A stretch of 64,000 bases of DNA from Arabidopsis thaliana (Eukaryota; Streptophyta; Magnoliopsida; Brassicales; Brassicaceae), in contig NC_003070.9 of the NCBI RefSeq assembly GCF_000001735.4, positions 13,944,001-14,008,000 of the forward strand. Direction: 5' to 3'. The translations under genes and the position numbers were made by a program. Positions within the stretch are counted from its first letter, which is position 1. Each line of letters begins with the position of its first letter. This document shows positions 33,755 to 46,622 of the stretch, piece after piece. The notes beneath the pieces are model-generated. The model was not told the origin of the DNA, searched no databases, and saw only the letters and a list, made by a program, of their open reading frames with translations.

Positions 33755-35080
33755 TTCATATAGTCGCTAACTAATCTTAAATGAATGACAAAGTCGTCGC
33801 TACGTTCTGTGACCAAATATAACGTCGCCTTGGCACGTTGAGCGTTTGAGTCTGGTATCACTTTATGCATAGACTTTGAAATTCTTGGAAAAGAAGGGCG
33901 TGCTGCTTGATTATCCACAAGCTGCACACTGTCCAAATTTTCCTCCGTTTTCGCTTTTGATGTAATATCTCCTTCTTCGGTTTCATTTTTTTTATTTTCC
34001 TCTTCAATAGCCAATATTAAAAAGCGAGATGGAGAGATAAGAGATCCTTGTTTTTCCTAAGGTGAACAAATTCTTGAGCGTCCTGATTTTGTTGGCGATA
34101 CTTTTTCCCAAGTTTCAGTTGGAACTATAGCATCGTCAATAGCTGCCTGAACAATAACCTCTTCATAAACTTCTTGTTGTAGAGCATGTGATACTTAAAC
34201 CAGTGGCAAAGCAGTGGGTTTCTTCTCACTCTGATCAACCTTCTCTAGATTACTTTCACCCTTTTCGGCACTTCAGCATTCAGTTGTTCCTTTCTCCTTA
34301 TCATTTACCTCAACATTTGCATCAATAACCTTCTCTAGAATCTTATTGGGAGTTGCTTGTACTTCTTTGAGATGATCCCATTTTGAACATATGGTACATC
34401 TTGGCGGAAGCTAGAGGTATTTGTAAGCAATCATTGCATCAATAGCATTTGCAGATTTGAAGCGATATTTTTTTGGCAGTTCCTTCGATAGATCAACTTC
34501 TACAGATACTTTAGCTTCTTCAAAAATTTTACAGAGCTCAGTATCTTGGTGCAGCTTTTTTGGTTCTCACACTGGGCTTGCGAGTTAGCTTAACCCCTTC
34601 CAGGTATACATGGTGTGCAGAACATTTCGAAGCGTTATCCACATAGGCATCGATTTAATCTCTGGCTGAGCTTCCTCTATCACCGAAGACCATTTAGAAA
34701 CAATCATATGCATATCAGCATTGTTCCACATACCCCGATGAAGAACCATAGCTCTTACTAAACTGTCTTTGATTCAAAATTTGATTGTTTTAGCATCAAC
34801 TAAATAAGCATCTATCTTCACTGTTTTATCTATGAGAGACCAGATCTTGTTCACAATTACGTGGACCTTTGTAACATGCAGAGCAATTTGTGGGAATATG
34901 CCAATAAGTAAATCTTCCCATAGAGGATTTGAATCTTCAAATATTTCATCTAAAACCTGGACTGTCAAATTACCATCCTCCATGGTTACACTAAATTCAT
35001 GTTTAGAAAGAGTTGGACAATTTTGAATGACTAGAAATTCATCCGCGGTACACTGCGGGGCTATAATTCTTTTTAAAAAA
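33755..35080 (-). pseudogene. LINE ORF1 (DUF4283 / zinc-knuckle type)
   Basis: The minus-strand frame reads CTADEFLVIQNCPTLSKHEF, MEDGNLTVQVLDEIFEDSN, then VTKVHVIVNKIWSLIDKTVK and LVRAMVLHRGMWNNADMHMIVSKWSS, the DUF4283 core found in plant LINE ORF1. It continues with a KELPKKYRFKSANAIDAMIA stretch, the zinc-knuckle-like start WLPPRCTICSKWDHLKE, and a long K/E-rich linker (34350-33850). Several stops and frameshifts occur. It is co-oriented with LINE ORF2 at 23736-27459; the two were one element before the CACTA insertion. The 5' boundary is approximate. Confidence 0.8.
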
Positions 35081-35217
35081 ATTTAAAGATTATCCATAGA
35101 TATAACTTATTGTGTATAAAAAAAAAGAGAAATTTGCACACAAAAAAATTATACTTAAGAAAGTAGCATCAAAACAAAAAAAAGATGATATTCTTTATAT
35201 TTTGTGTATTAATCACA

Positions 35218-35392
35218 ATTTTGCCCTCTTCCTCTTTCTTTCTTTTTCCCTCTCTCTCTCTTCCCCCTCTCTCTCTTTCTCTCTCTCTCTCCCTTCCTTT
35301 CTCTCTTTCTCTCTCCCTCCCTCTCTCCCTCTCTCTCTCTTTCTCTCTCTCTCCCTTTCTCTCTCTCTTAATCTCTCTCTTTTAATGTCTCT
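35218..35392 (+). repeat. (CT)n-rich microsatellite
   Basis: About 170 bases of almost pure C/T with CTCTCT runs interrupted by CCCTC and CTTTC. The apparent leucine/serine ORFs here are a by-product of the repeat. Confidence 0.95.
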
Positions 35393-36720
35393 TACTTCTA
35401 TTTTCTATATGTACTTTCTATTCTATTCTAACAAAAAAAAATATTACAAATAATAAAATTCATAATACAATTATCACCTATATTATTACACCATTACCTC
35501 TACTACCAAGTCACCATTATCCTTATCAGTGGCTCACTGCTATAACCGTATTGTCGTCACTACAATCATATTGCCGTCACTAAAACAGTTAACTTGCTTG
35601 CTTGGGTTCCCAATATTGTATCTCTTAGGGTATAATTTTTTAATGGGGATCATATCCCTTTAACTCGGTAATTTAAATCGTCTATGTTTTATCTTTTACG
35701 ATTATCGTAACTAATATTGCAACCTAAACTATTATCCCACCACCACTACCACCACTATTACTTTATTTAATTTAAAATATTTTGTTTTATACTAAAATTA
35801 AAACTGAATTACAAATGATTTATGAAAATAGTATAGTACAACATTCTATTTTTATACAACATAAATAGTATAATATATATTTACTTACAAACATTTTTTA
35901 CTATTTTATAAATACAAATCCGATTTGAAAAATTTAAACTATGTTGTATGTAGAAAAAAACAGAAATTTTTATCTAATAAATTTCATAATTAGAATCTAT
36001 TTTTTGGAAAAGATATATAACAAAAACATACAAATAGGTGAAAACTAAATGAAGTGTTACTAAATCATCTCTCATTAACTATTCCACATCAAAATTGTCT
36101 TTTCCCAACCCTTATATGTTATTTTCTTAATTTATATGTATATAATGCTATATTCTTAATTAAGTTATCAAATATGGCTAGTTTTGCAATTGACGCTTAA
36201 AAAAAATCAACCAACATGAAACAATATTCTTGAGAACTTTTTGTTGTTGATTATATAGTGATGTCTCATGTTTGCGTCCTTTTTTTACACATTTATTTGT
36301 TACTAATAAATCGATATTAATTTTAGTGGGTTGCCAAATATTGAGTTTTTATAATCATTTTAAATAACATGCATTAAAAGCGATAATGAAGGAATTTTGT
36401 TATAATTAATGGAAACATCAGAAAATCTTAGAATATCTTTCCATTACTCGATTATGTTTTTGATTTTTTTCATTAACCTCTTTTCATTGATATTTTTGTT
36501 TTACATATTAACCAATTAAAAACGGGTCATTGTTATAAAGTTGTTAACGCAAGAAATTCAAAACTGTTGAGATTCTCTTGAAAGTAATAAAAAAAATGGC
36601 AATATTATCTCATCTTTATTTATCTAAAAAATCACAAGTAGATTTACAAGAAACCGACACCTTCTCCATTTGACACCTGTATTAATTCCCAAAATTTTCA
36701 TCTATCAGGTTTTTAAATAA
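35393..36720. other. AT-rich intergenic DNA
   Basis: No gene, RNA gene or terminal repeat was recognised; long A/T runs predominate. Confidence 0.6.
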
Positions 36721-36721
36721 A

Positions 36722-36755
36722 CTAGGATTTAACCCGTAGTACACCACGGGGCAAA
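36722..36755 (-). mobile_element. Helitron 3' terminus (minus orientation)
   Basis: On the minus strand the sequence is CCCCGTGGTGTACTACGGGTTAAATCCTAG followed by T. That is a GC-rich hairpin (CCCGT/ACGGG), a short spacer and the CTAG end abutting T, which matches plant Helitron 3' ends. The body would lie to the right, but its 5' TC end was not identified. Confidence 0.65.
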
Positions 36756-38883
36756 TATTTTATTTATATATATATATATAATAATATTAAATTTTATTGT
36801 TCTTAATTTAGTATTAAAGTTATATAATTTTATATTTATATTGTGACTAAAAAAATTGGTGATGATAGAATAAGAAAATAAATATTTAACATGTGTTATA
36901 TCAATCTAAACCCGTCTCGCTATATTTCATATCAATCCAAACCCGTCTCGCTAAATTTTTCATCTCATGATATTTTAATTTTTAATAAGTTTAAATATTA
37001 ATAATGTTTTATAAAGTTAAAATATATCAATAATATTTAAAAATAAGAATTTTTTTTGACTTTAATGTGATGACATTTTTTGTAAATTCTTACTTTATAA
37101 CACAAAAGTACTTTAAAAAGGTACTTCAATTTTTTAATATGTATATAATGCTATTTTTTGATAGTTATTATATATAAATATTTAGTTTAATCATAATTTG
37201 AGATTGATATACTTGTGTTTTTGACTAACTTTTTTATTATTTTAATAGCCTAAATTTGGGCATTTTGTTAACATTATTTGAGTCAGCAATATCAGCTTAA
37301 TACATGTCCAATTTATTTTTACCAAAAAAAGAACAAAATTTAATAAAAATAACAAAAGAAAATTTTAGGTAGTGATAATTATTTTGTACAATTGCAAATT
37401 TAAAACGAAACATGTGGATTTGGAAATAATTATTGTTTCAAAATTTTAAAATGTTACGTAATTAATTTTTCAAAAGAAAATATTGACGCATATATTGTAA
37501 TATAAGGTTTGATTTATTTTATTAACTGAAAATAAATGATTTAAAAGGAAAAATTTTCGTGATTATTGCTAATTGATCCCTTAAAAGGAATGTTAGTGTG
37601 TAGTATATTGTAGTTTAGATTTGGAAAGATTTAATTATTTTTGTGATTTTTTCTTTTAGTTTCCTAAATTTTAGTAACATAATCGATTTTATATTTAGAT
37701 TTAAAAATAAGTTTGTTAAAACATTAAATGTCAGTGGCATGACATTGTAAATAAGTTCCAACTTGAGGAATTATTTGCTAAAATGGCTGCAAAAATGTAT
37801 ATGTAGATGTATTTTAATTTTAATCTTTAAATAGAACCAAAATGTATTATTACGAGAAAAGGGTTTTCTTCTTTTACACAGAAACTGCAATATTCCCACG
37901 ATCTCAAATTCAACCTCCACTTCTCAACAATGGAACAAAAAGCTTTCATATTTCTGGAAATCAATTCTATTCCGATCACTTCTCACTTTTCTTCCATGAT
38001 TTTTGAGATCAAAAACCAGAAAAATTTTTTATTGGATTTTTTTTTATTACAGATTTCTTCTTCACTGAGATTTCTTAAATCTCTATTGCTTCTCTCTTTC
38101 TCCCTATCCCTATTGAGCTTCAGTCCTTTGTTTTGAATCAAAGGTAAATTTTCCAACTATTTTTGATTTGATCTCTTGGAATAAATATTGATCTCTTCAC
38201 GATAGGTTTTAATGAATTTTTTTGTTTGTGCTACTACAGATCTCTTCTTCGCCGTCCTTTGATTTGAATTGAAGGTAAGCTTTCAACTATTTAGATTAGA
38301 TGAATGATTTAATCACGATTGAATTCTAAAATCTTATGAACCAAAAACCAAAACCATTGCTCTAATGTTCTCAATTTCTCAATGATCTGAACGGTTTGAT
38401 TCATTATATCGGTGTGTTTCTTAATTTCTTCCTATATCTAATGAGCCTCTGTCCTTTAATTAATCAAAGGAAAGCTTTTCAAATATTTTAGATTGGAATC
38501 CCTTTTCAATCATGATGAATCTGCAAGTCACTTATTAATCAAAAACCATCATTCTAATCTTTTTCCACCTCATTTCAATTAAAGTATCTTATTTCTTTTT
38601 GTGTGTTCGATTTGCAGATTAGTATCTTTATATCAACTTTAACTGCAACTCTTTTGAAAAGTATATGCAACTTACGATTTTGTATCTTATTTTTTTTTGT
38701 GTATACTCTGCTATGGCCCCTGTCAAATAAATAGAGTGCAGATATGCCACTCGAAATTAGGATCACGACACAACTCTTTTTGTGTATACACGACACAACT
38801 TTTTTGAAAAGTTAACTTTAACGTTTTAACTACGAGACAACTCTTTTAACGTATATTTCTTTTTATGTGTTTGATTTGCGGAT
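36756..38883. other. AT-rich Helitron-associated DNA without clear gene
   Basis: No domain-bearing ORF was found. Around 37860-38620 the sequence has a leader-like character, with repeated phrases (TTTGATTTGAAT...AAGGTAARTTT twice near 38100-38280 and again near 38455), and may be the 5' untranslated, intron-containing part of the RPA-like gene that follows. Confidence 0.4.
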
Positions 38884-41290
38884 ATGCCACTCGAAATTAC
38901 ACCTATTTCTCAATTAACTTCTGGCACTAATCCATGTAATATCAATGTTTGAATTGTCCGTCTTTGGGGTTTTCCAAAAACGGATAAACCAGAAGAATTT
39001 ACAGGAATTGATCTTCTCCTTGTGGATGAAAAGGTATGCTAAATTAAATTTATTTCCATGTTGTCATCACAAACAATCACGTGCTGTTTTGTTCTCAATT
39101 GTTATACAACTCTATGTGATAACTTTAACGTTTTATTTTGAAACAGGGAACTAGGATCCAAGCTTCTGTAAAAGGAAAATTACTCTCAGAATTCCAGAAG
39201 GACTTAAAAGAAGGAAAATGTTGTGTTCTTATGAACTTTGAATTATGCCCAAATCTTGGAAAGTTTCAGAGTTGTGACCATCCTTACAAGATCAATTTTA
39301 TATTCTACACATGTTAAACCAAGCGAAGAGATTCCTAATCTAGAAGCGTGTTTCAACTTATGTCCTTTTCATGAGATATTAGCAAGAAGAAATGATGATA
39401 CTATATTCATTGGTACGTTATCTCCACCACTTATATTTCTCTTATTTCTCTATAAGTTATTTCTCAATGTAATTTTCCAAATTTGTAGACATTATTGGTG
39501 AGATTGTTGGGATGAATGAAGTTAAGAGTCTCACTACTGCTGAAGGTCCAACAAAGTTGCTTAATCTTCAGCTTAAAGATCTTGGGTAATTTTTAAATTC
39601 ATCCTTTATTAATGTTTGAAATTTTCAGAAGAGACTCGCTTATTGATGTTTCTTAAACAATTCTTTTTCTTTCTCAGGGATTCACTTATTGATGTTGCCT
39701 TATGGGGTAAACTTGCAGAAGATGTCTACTCTAATATTAAATCTCAACCATCAGGTCCCGTTTTTTCTTCTTGGAAGTTTGATGAAGACTTTGCTATATC
39801 AAGGTATATGTATTCTTAAACGTTTCATTGAGAAACAGGGTGTATTAAGATGTATAAAATATTTTACTTTTGAATTTTTCTTTTCCAGGTAAAGGCACAG
39901 TTCAAAGCTCAAAATTTACAACAAAAGCTTATATCCATTCTCCACTACCAGAGATTCTTCGGTTTCAAGAAGCGTAAGTAAATATACATAATACATGTTT
40001 CGTCTTGTTTTATTATCTTATATTCTCAGTTTTTAAACGCAAATATTTTTATATTATAGGTTGTGCAACGAAGAACCAAGATTAGCTATTACTGAAATAA
40101 AATCTTCAAAGTCGGCTCATATTTCCAAACAGTCATTTCACTTATCTGAAAGAAAAACAATCATTGAACTCATGGAAACTAACCAAGTAAGAATTTAATA
40201 CATAACTATGAATCCACCACTATTTTTAGCTATCGACTGAACATATTTATTCTTAAAACCTAGGTGATGACTTGCAATATACTTGCATCAATTTCTCTGG
40301 AGCCAAAAGCTTCTTGGTTTTACATCGGTTGCACGCTTTGCTTTACAAAAGCAAAACAATATTTTAACCCTAAAACTGAAGAAATATAATTAGATAAGTA
40401 TTCTTGTGAGAAATGCGATAAACAGATAACCACGACACAACCCAGGTTTTTTTCGATTTTTATATTCATACACATGTTAATCTATTTTCATAATAAATTT
40501 GGGCATTGATGAAGCATATCTATTCTTCTAGGTTTAAATTGTTTGTCAAAGCAACACATAACACATGCAGCGCTTCGTTGATTTTGTTCGACGACGTGGT
40601 TATTCCACTCATAAAAAAATCAGCATATGAATTGCTTGAGCAACAAGTTCTGGTACTTTCATTTTCTCTTTTTCTAATTACCGGTCTTCATTATCATTGA
40701 TTTACTTTGTACGTAATATAAGGATAGGCTTTAATCCTCTCTAATAATATAGTTTAATTGTTTCGGCGAAACACCTCAAGAACTGCTTGATCTAGGTGGT
40801 CGTAATTATGTTTTCAAGATCATGGTTAAACATGAGGCAAAGCATAACCAATCTTCTACATACAAAATGATAAGTCTTACTGATGTTCTCAATGTTATTC
40901 AAAGTTTCTTTGAAAGTGCTTCTACTTTGGTAAGTATGCAAAACAAGTGAAATTTAAATATGATCCATTCATATATTCAATTCTTATTATTTGCTTTTGT
41001 TTGTTGCTTTTAGAATGATATTGAACAAGAAATAATCACTGTCTCTGGAAATTCAGTGGGGACTTCAATCGGGACCACAACTCAGGTTGTAAACTCAATT
41101 TATCACTAATTCACATCCCTTTACTATTACTTATTTTTATCTTTTCTTGCAGGCTGAAATTAACTTTGTTGATGTGGATAACTTAGACAACAATGAAGAC
41201 AACGCTTATTACATTTCCACGCCAAAGCCTATAACTAAAAGATTTTTGGCAACATCTAAACATGTTCAACAATCATCAACGAAGCCTTAA
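38884..41290 (+). pseudogene. RPA1-like single-strand DNA-binding protein gene (Helitron-associated)
   Basis: The ATG at 38884 opens MPLEITPISQLTSGTNPC; a TGA follows at 38950, then VRLWGFPKTDKPEEFTGI and LLLVDEK, the first OB fold. GT-AG introns are seen (donor 39034, acceptor 39146; 39413/39488; 39586/39677, and more). Later exons give GTRIQASVKGKLLSEFQKD, HVKPSEEIPNLEACFN...FHEILARRNDD after a frameshift near 39300, then DIIGEIVGMNEVKSLTTAEG and LIDVALWGKLAEDVYSNI (second OB fold, DUF223-like). The C-terminal zinc-ribbon domain follows: FYIGCTLCFTKAKQYF..., SCEKCDKQITTTQPRFK. It ends with a low-complexity tail, QQSSTKP and TAA at 41288-41290. Plant Helitrons commonly encode such RPA-like proteins. 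The early stop and frameshift argue for a pseudogene. Confidence 0.78.
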
Positions 41291-42435
41291 CTAATGTCCA
41301 AGGCTCAGATTAAGAAGGAAAAAAAAAGATTATACTTAAAGCTATCGTCTCTCTTATTTTACTATGTTAGGAGTTAGGATTTAGGATTATCACTTTTTCT
41401 TAGGACTTAGGATTTCAGATGTTAGGAGTTAGTATTATCACCTTTTTCATCACATTTAGGTTTATCACTTTTCAATTTGCGTTTTTCTTTTTTGTCTTAA
41501 ACCATGTTAAATTTCAGATATTTATTTCATTGTTTAGAATGTCACTCCATGATAGTCATGATCTAACAAACATACTCTTCAATGTTTCGTGTTAAAAGCT
41601 TTGGTGAAACATACCAATAATTAATCTATTTAGTTGCAGAAGCAGTCCAAGAATGTGGTATCAAAAATACAAAAGTGTGAAAAGTAGTGGGCATCGATCA
41701 AACCTACTTATTTCTTTCTTAATTTGTCGACTGAAATTATTTGTCTGGGTCTGAATAAATTATGATTGAATAACTATATTTCCACTATTTTAAAAGCTCC
41801 AAAGTGGTTTTTTTACGTTTTTCATATTCATGTGTATACACATGTTATTCTATTTTCATATATATATAATTATTTGTCAATGGTTTTCTTATTTGAGAAT
41901 CTTCTTACTAAGATCTAAATCTGGAAACGCAAATATAACTAAACTATTTGTCAATGGTTTTCTTATTATATAACAGTCTAAGACGTATCTTCAATGAACC
42001 ATTTTCTCAAACAATATATGTTCCACTCTCAAACATATATTATTTTTGATCATGGCTAACAAGACAATATAATAAGAAAACTATTTTATATACATGTTGA
42101 TAATATGGTCCATGATGTAAGAAACTCTATGTCGTCCGTATAAAGATACGTGTTAAAATAGAAATGAAAAAAAAAATACAACCACTATACATCTCAGACC
42201 CCACGATCTCAATATCTATTTTTCATTGTTCCAATATCTCAATATCTCAATAACTTTTACAATAGACTGTTATCATCTTCTACCGACGGATCATGCCAAG
42301 TGTTTCTCCACCATTTCCTCCTTCATAGGTTTTAACTTCTGTCAAAATTCCATATTTATTGATCCTCTACTCTTGCCATCATCCTGAAATTGATTTGTAT
42401 TAAACAAAACTCTTTATCATCGAAGGCAAGAAAAA
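41291..42435. other. AT-rich spacer between RPA-like and Rep-helicase stub
   Basis: No gene. Short phrases are shared with the RPA-gene introns: TTTTCATATTCATGTGTATACACATGTTATTCTATTTTCAT near 41817-41860 resembles sequence at about 40455-40495, suggesting local duplication. Confidence 0.5.
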
Positions 42436-43400
42436 ATGCAATCATCAATAGTAAAGAAAAGAAGGGTGGAGAGGATGGCTATTCGTTCCAAGAAGAAAAA
42501 CAATCAAACAGAAAATCAGGGTAATACTAAATAAAAAAAACTATTAATCTATCTCATTTCTGAAAACCAATGGTTGCTTTAACGTTTTTTCTATCTTATA
42601 GATAAAGAAAACGTTCCTCCTAGTTCTGAAGCTAACTCCATATCACCAATGCAACCAAAGAGAGTTTCACCTAATAGCTTGAGTGATATTACAAATGGTA
42701 TCCACAATTACTAAGAGTATATTTAATGTCTTGGCTAATATTGTAATTTCACAGCTATTTATTTAAAATGTTTTCGGTAGAATGTGAATCTCCAAGGATA
42801 AAACGGATGTGTGTTATAAAGGAGACTAAAGAGAAAAGAAAGAAAGGAGAATCATGTAAGAATGTTGTTCAAAACTAGAATCATGTCAAAACTTAGTTTA
42901 CAACAAGAATCATGGAAATCATACCTTATTTTCAGCTTCAGCTCCAAGTACTAACTTGGACCAAAAGTTGGACGAGACGACACAGAACGGCAAGGGCAAG
43001 GGCAACAGATTTCCATGTACTGCAACAAGTAGAAGGAAAACAAACGTGCATAAGGAACCATATATGCAAGAATCAAGACAAGATAATTACAAAGAAGCTC
43101 CATCTAAAGGTACATACTTTTCAGCATCATCTGATCCTAACTAATAAATTTTTCAGAGTTTAACTATAATGTTATTTGTTCTTTTCAGACCATGCATCAT
43201 CGTCACGTTCACATAATTCACTATATAACACTGACGAGTATGATGACAATGGGGATGCATCTACAACTGTGAACATTGTGGAGCTTTAATGTGGTATAAC
43301 GAACGCATAGAAGAGTGGCGCGTGAAATCTTATCCAAATTTGCAGATGGAGTGCTTTAAAGCTTTAGTTGCAATTCTCGCTATCTACAATCTCAATTACT
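42436..43400 (+). pseudogene. N-terminal stub of a Helitron Rep/helicase gene
   Basis: The ATG at 42436 gives a short basic exon (SSIVKKRRVERMAIRSKKKN). Spliced-looking exons follow with DKENVPPSSEANSISP, RVSPNSLSDITN, a K/E-rich exon and LDETTQNGKGKGNRFPCTATS. The diagnostic end is DEYDDNGDAS plus, after a one-base slip at about 43262, NCEHCGALMWYNERIEE, the conserved cysteine motif at the start of plant Helitron helicase-like proteins. After that the sequence is unrelated: the Rep and helicase domains are absent. The element therefore cannot make its own transposase. Exon boundaries are by eye. Confidence 0.7.
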
Positions 43401-44470
43401 ATTAAGAAGTGTTTTGTTGTTTAGTCAATCAAACAAGCTTAAAATCTTATGTAATTATTGTTTTTCTTTTAACAGACAGCTTATTACGATGGCACGTATT
43501 TTATTCAATATGTTTTTCTAAAAAACATATTATCCATGGTAAGATTTTATCAACACATATTTTACATAACCTTATAAAAAGAAACCATACCTTCCACTCA
43601 TAATTGCAACATAGTCGTCTTCTTCATGGTGAAAGTTGTTAACCTCGGTTTGAAAATCGATGGTTTGACTTATAAGATTCGTTCCTCCCTATCCTGTTAT
43701 TTAGAAATTAAAAAAAATTGTAAATTCTCTATATTTACAAACTGTAAACTCCCTATTAGCAAATCATTAAGTAGTTGTTTGGTTTACCAAGGATATTGTC
43801 AAAAAAGAATTTATAATAAAAGTCCAATATGATTGGAAATAAGAGCTACACAATACTAAGTCCATCTTTTGAGAGCAACACATGGTTTCAAAGCAGTCGC
43901 TTGCCAATGTAATAAACAATATCAATTTGCCATTTGAGCGATCAAAAGGGTATTGACTCGAAATAGACAATAGCCTATTGTCTCTACGACCAATGAGTTA
44001 ATTCATTTGGAACCTAAATTGAAGAAGCATATAAAAGCTAATCACTTGGTAAAACCCAAATTTTCAAAATTTCCTTGACCATTACCCGACATTTCCATCA
44101 TCAGAAAAAGACAAACATCTTGAAAAGAATAAATTTCCGAAAACTTAACTCTATTTTTGCGATCGGAGATGGAGACGGAGGAGACGGAGATCGGAGACGG
44201 AGACACCGAAATTGAAGAGACAGGAATCATATGAGAAGATTAACACGATTTGGTGAGGATATTAACGCAAATTATAGGATGAACAATCAGAAAAAAGAGA
44301 ACTCGAAGACATTATTTTTTGTGAATGAGCTGAAAAAAGAGTCGGCTATTATTCTGATATCTCTAAGAAATTTGTTGGCTGTTTCTGGTACTTTTTAATT
44401 TTTCTTTTTAATAAACTGATATAATAGCCCAACAAAAATTGGAAATTAAAATAAAATAGATCCAAACTGT
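43401..44470. other. Helitron 3' non-coding region
   Basis: No gene supported. A cluster of GGAGAC/GGAGAT hexamers lies at about 44163-44206; the minus-strand serine/valine-rich ORF there is a by-product. Confidence 0.5.
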
Positions 44471-44509
44471 TAAAATAAGGCCGTGCAACGCACCGGCCGA
44501 AGACACTAG
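44471..44509 (+). mobile_element. Helitron 3' terminus (plus orientation)
   Basis: The sequence AAGGCCGTGCAACGCACCGGCCGAAGACACTAG is followed by T at 44510. It has a GC-rich hairpin (GGCCG...CGGCC), a short spacer and the CTAG end, then host T: a textbook plant Helitron 3' end. It probably bounds the element carrying the RPA-like and Rep-helicase remnants, which share its orientation. Confidence 0.8.
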
Positions 44510-46622
44510 TTTCTCATAAGAGAAAAGTTCACTAAACGATCTTGGTAACAAAATTTGGAAGATAATGTAAGAAAAATTTGTTAGTGGAAATTTAATCTAA
44601 TTAGATCTTTAGGAATTGAAATATCTGGATTTTTCTGATGTATTTTCTCACTATTTTAAGACCAGCTGAAAGTTTTTGTTTTCTTCTCCATATGAAAGAT
44701 TTGTCTAGTCTACAAAAATGAAAAAAATGTTATAAGAAAAGAAAAAACATTATGGATTATAATGAGGATTAAGATATACGGATGTTAATTTAGATAGGTG
44801 ATTATAAAAACACAGAATCTCAAACATAAAAATTAAAATTAAAATGAAGAACAAAGATTATCTTCCCGTCCTGCCCCACCCACGACGTCTTCCCTTCTCC
44901 GTTGTTCGCTTTCCTACTTGACAGAATTAAATAGATATAGATTGGTGAATAAACCACAAAAGACTAAAACTTTACGGATAGAAAATCAAGCAAACACGAA
45001 CTTGTGGCATGCTCATGATCGTGATGATGATGATCATGGTCGTGTTTGTGTCATTGCTAGAGGCGAGCAAAGTTTGGAATGAAATAAGAAAAATATTTGT
45101 TTGATGAATCTAGTAGTTGAGTAAAGTAAAGATTGGTATTTATAGAGAAGGTAGACGTCTTGGATTATGGTTTAGATGATATGAGAATATCTTGGTAAGC
45201 ACGTAGAAAATCAAAGATACTAATAAGGAAAATGGTTATCATAATGAATGATAGTAATAACTAAGCAAAAATTAGGAAATTGAGAGATAACAAACTTGAT
45301 CTCTAGAAGATTGATAGTGATTATGTTTAAGCAACGTTAGTTTCTAGAATATGTCATAGAATATATAAAGAAAATGCCATTAATTTGTTTCTTATTTCAG
45401 TTAATTAAACGACTCAATATGGAGGCAAATATCCGAAATTAAAGGCAAATATCCGATTCAATATTTTTGGGGCAAATGAATTAAATTGACCCGACCCAAC
45501 TAATGGCATTCTTTGTAAATACTTACTCTAGGATTTATTTGCTAAAATAACTGCAAAAATGTATTTGTAAATTGATACATACGATGGTTTTTGCAACACG
45601 CCAGGTGAAGGATCATTGTTAGACGGAGTGTTTTCTGCCATCACCGTTTGCGACATAATGTGAGAAAACGGCGGTGGATCTGTCGTAGCTGCATGATTGA
45701 GAACCACGATATCGAAACCCTCGATTGCCTTCAGAATAGCCTCCTGCCACGTCAGCATTTTTTTCTTTTTTTAATCAGCCCTGTATTAAGCACAACAAAC
45801 CTAACATGCATGCGTTACTTCATAAATATGGCTGATTTATGTAGTCGGATGCAATTTTTCCACAAATCAACATATATATATATATATTATAAATTTTAAT
45901 TTACAAGAAAAAATGTGTTCTAAATGATCCTATCTAGCTAATAAGCTTAATGAATCACAATGTTAAAATTTCACGATCGTATAGTAGTAGTACCTTAATA
46001 ATGATTTGCTGTTACTAAACTGTTTGAAAATGTTCGCCCGAGTTCCTTCTCTGAGAATATTAATTATTATTTCAAGTTAATTATTTCAAGTTTTATAAAT
46101 GATTATTACAGGATCATCAAAACTTCAAAATCATGTTTGGGAGTGATGGGTTCGAAGCACGTTGAGAGGGATCTTTTCTCCAAAAAAGATGATTTTAATC
46201 TGGTGTGGGTTCCGCCTTTGGGATATATTGGGCTTTTGGGATTAAACTTCAAGATATTCAAAAAGAAAAAAAAACTTCAACATCATGATAATGTATCAGG
46301 TATATTTATATATGGTCATTAATTGATAATGGCTGAAAATTTTATTTGTTGTTGTAGTTTAGCTGCTCTAACCTCTAATTAATTAAGTAATTTTATCTTG
46401 AGTCTTCTCTTATTATTACGTTTCGTAATCCATGTACTACTTCTCATATGCCCTACTCTATTTTTAAGGGGCATGAACAATGAAATTAATTTATTTTTAT
46501 CGGACAAATAAGAATCAAAATTTGGTTGTCTTTTCAAACCGTCGTTTTTAAAAAAATTGGTAAAATTGTACCTCTGGATTAAAGACTGTTAACTTTGTTA
46601 ATAGAGATCTAACTGCGGTTAA
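44510..46622. other. Intergenic DNA with weak coding or promoter hints
   Basis: No gene could be confirmed. A minus-strand TATA-like CTATAAATACC lies at 45133-45147 ahead of a His/Asp-rich reading frame (HKHDHDHHHHDHEH, about 45050-45005) that has no ATG in frame. A minus-strand ORF at 45758-45528 and a plus-strand one at 46137-46322 have no recognised domains. The stretch at 45527-45580 resembles 37758-37812 (TTTGCTAAAAT..CTGCAAAAATGTAT). Confidence 0.35.

Noticed and set aside
35112-35453. Leucine/serine-rich ORFs suggesting membrane proteins
   Set aside because: These are translations of a (CT)n microsatellite.
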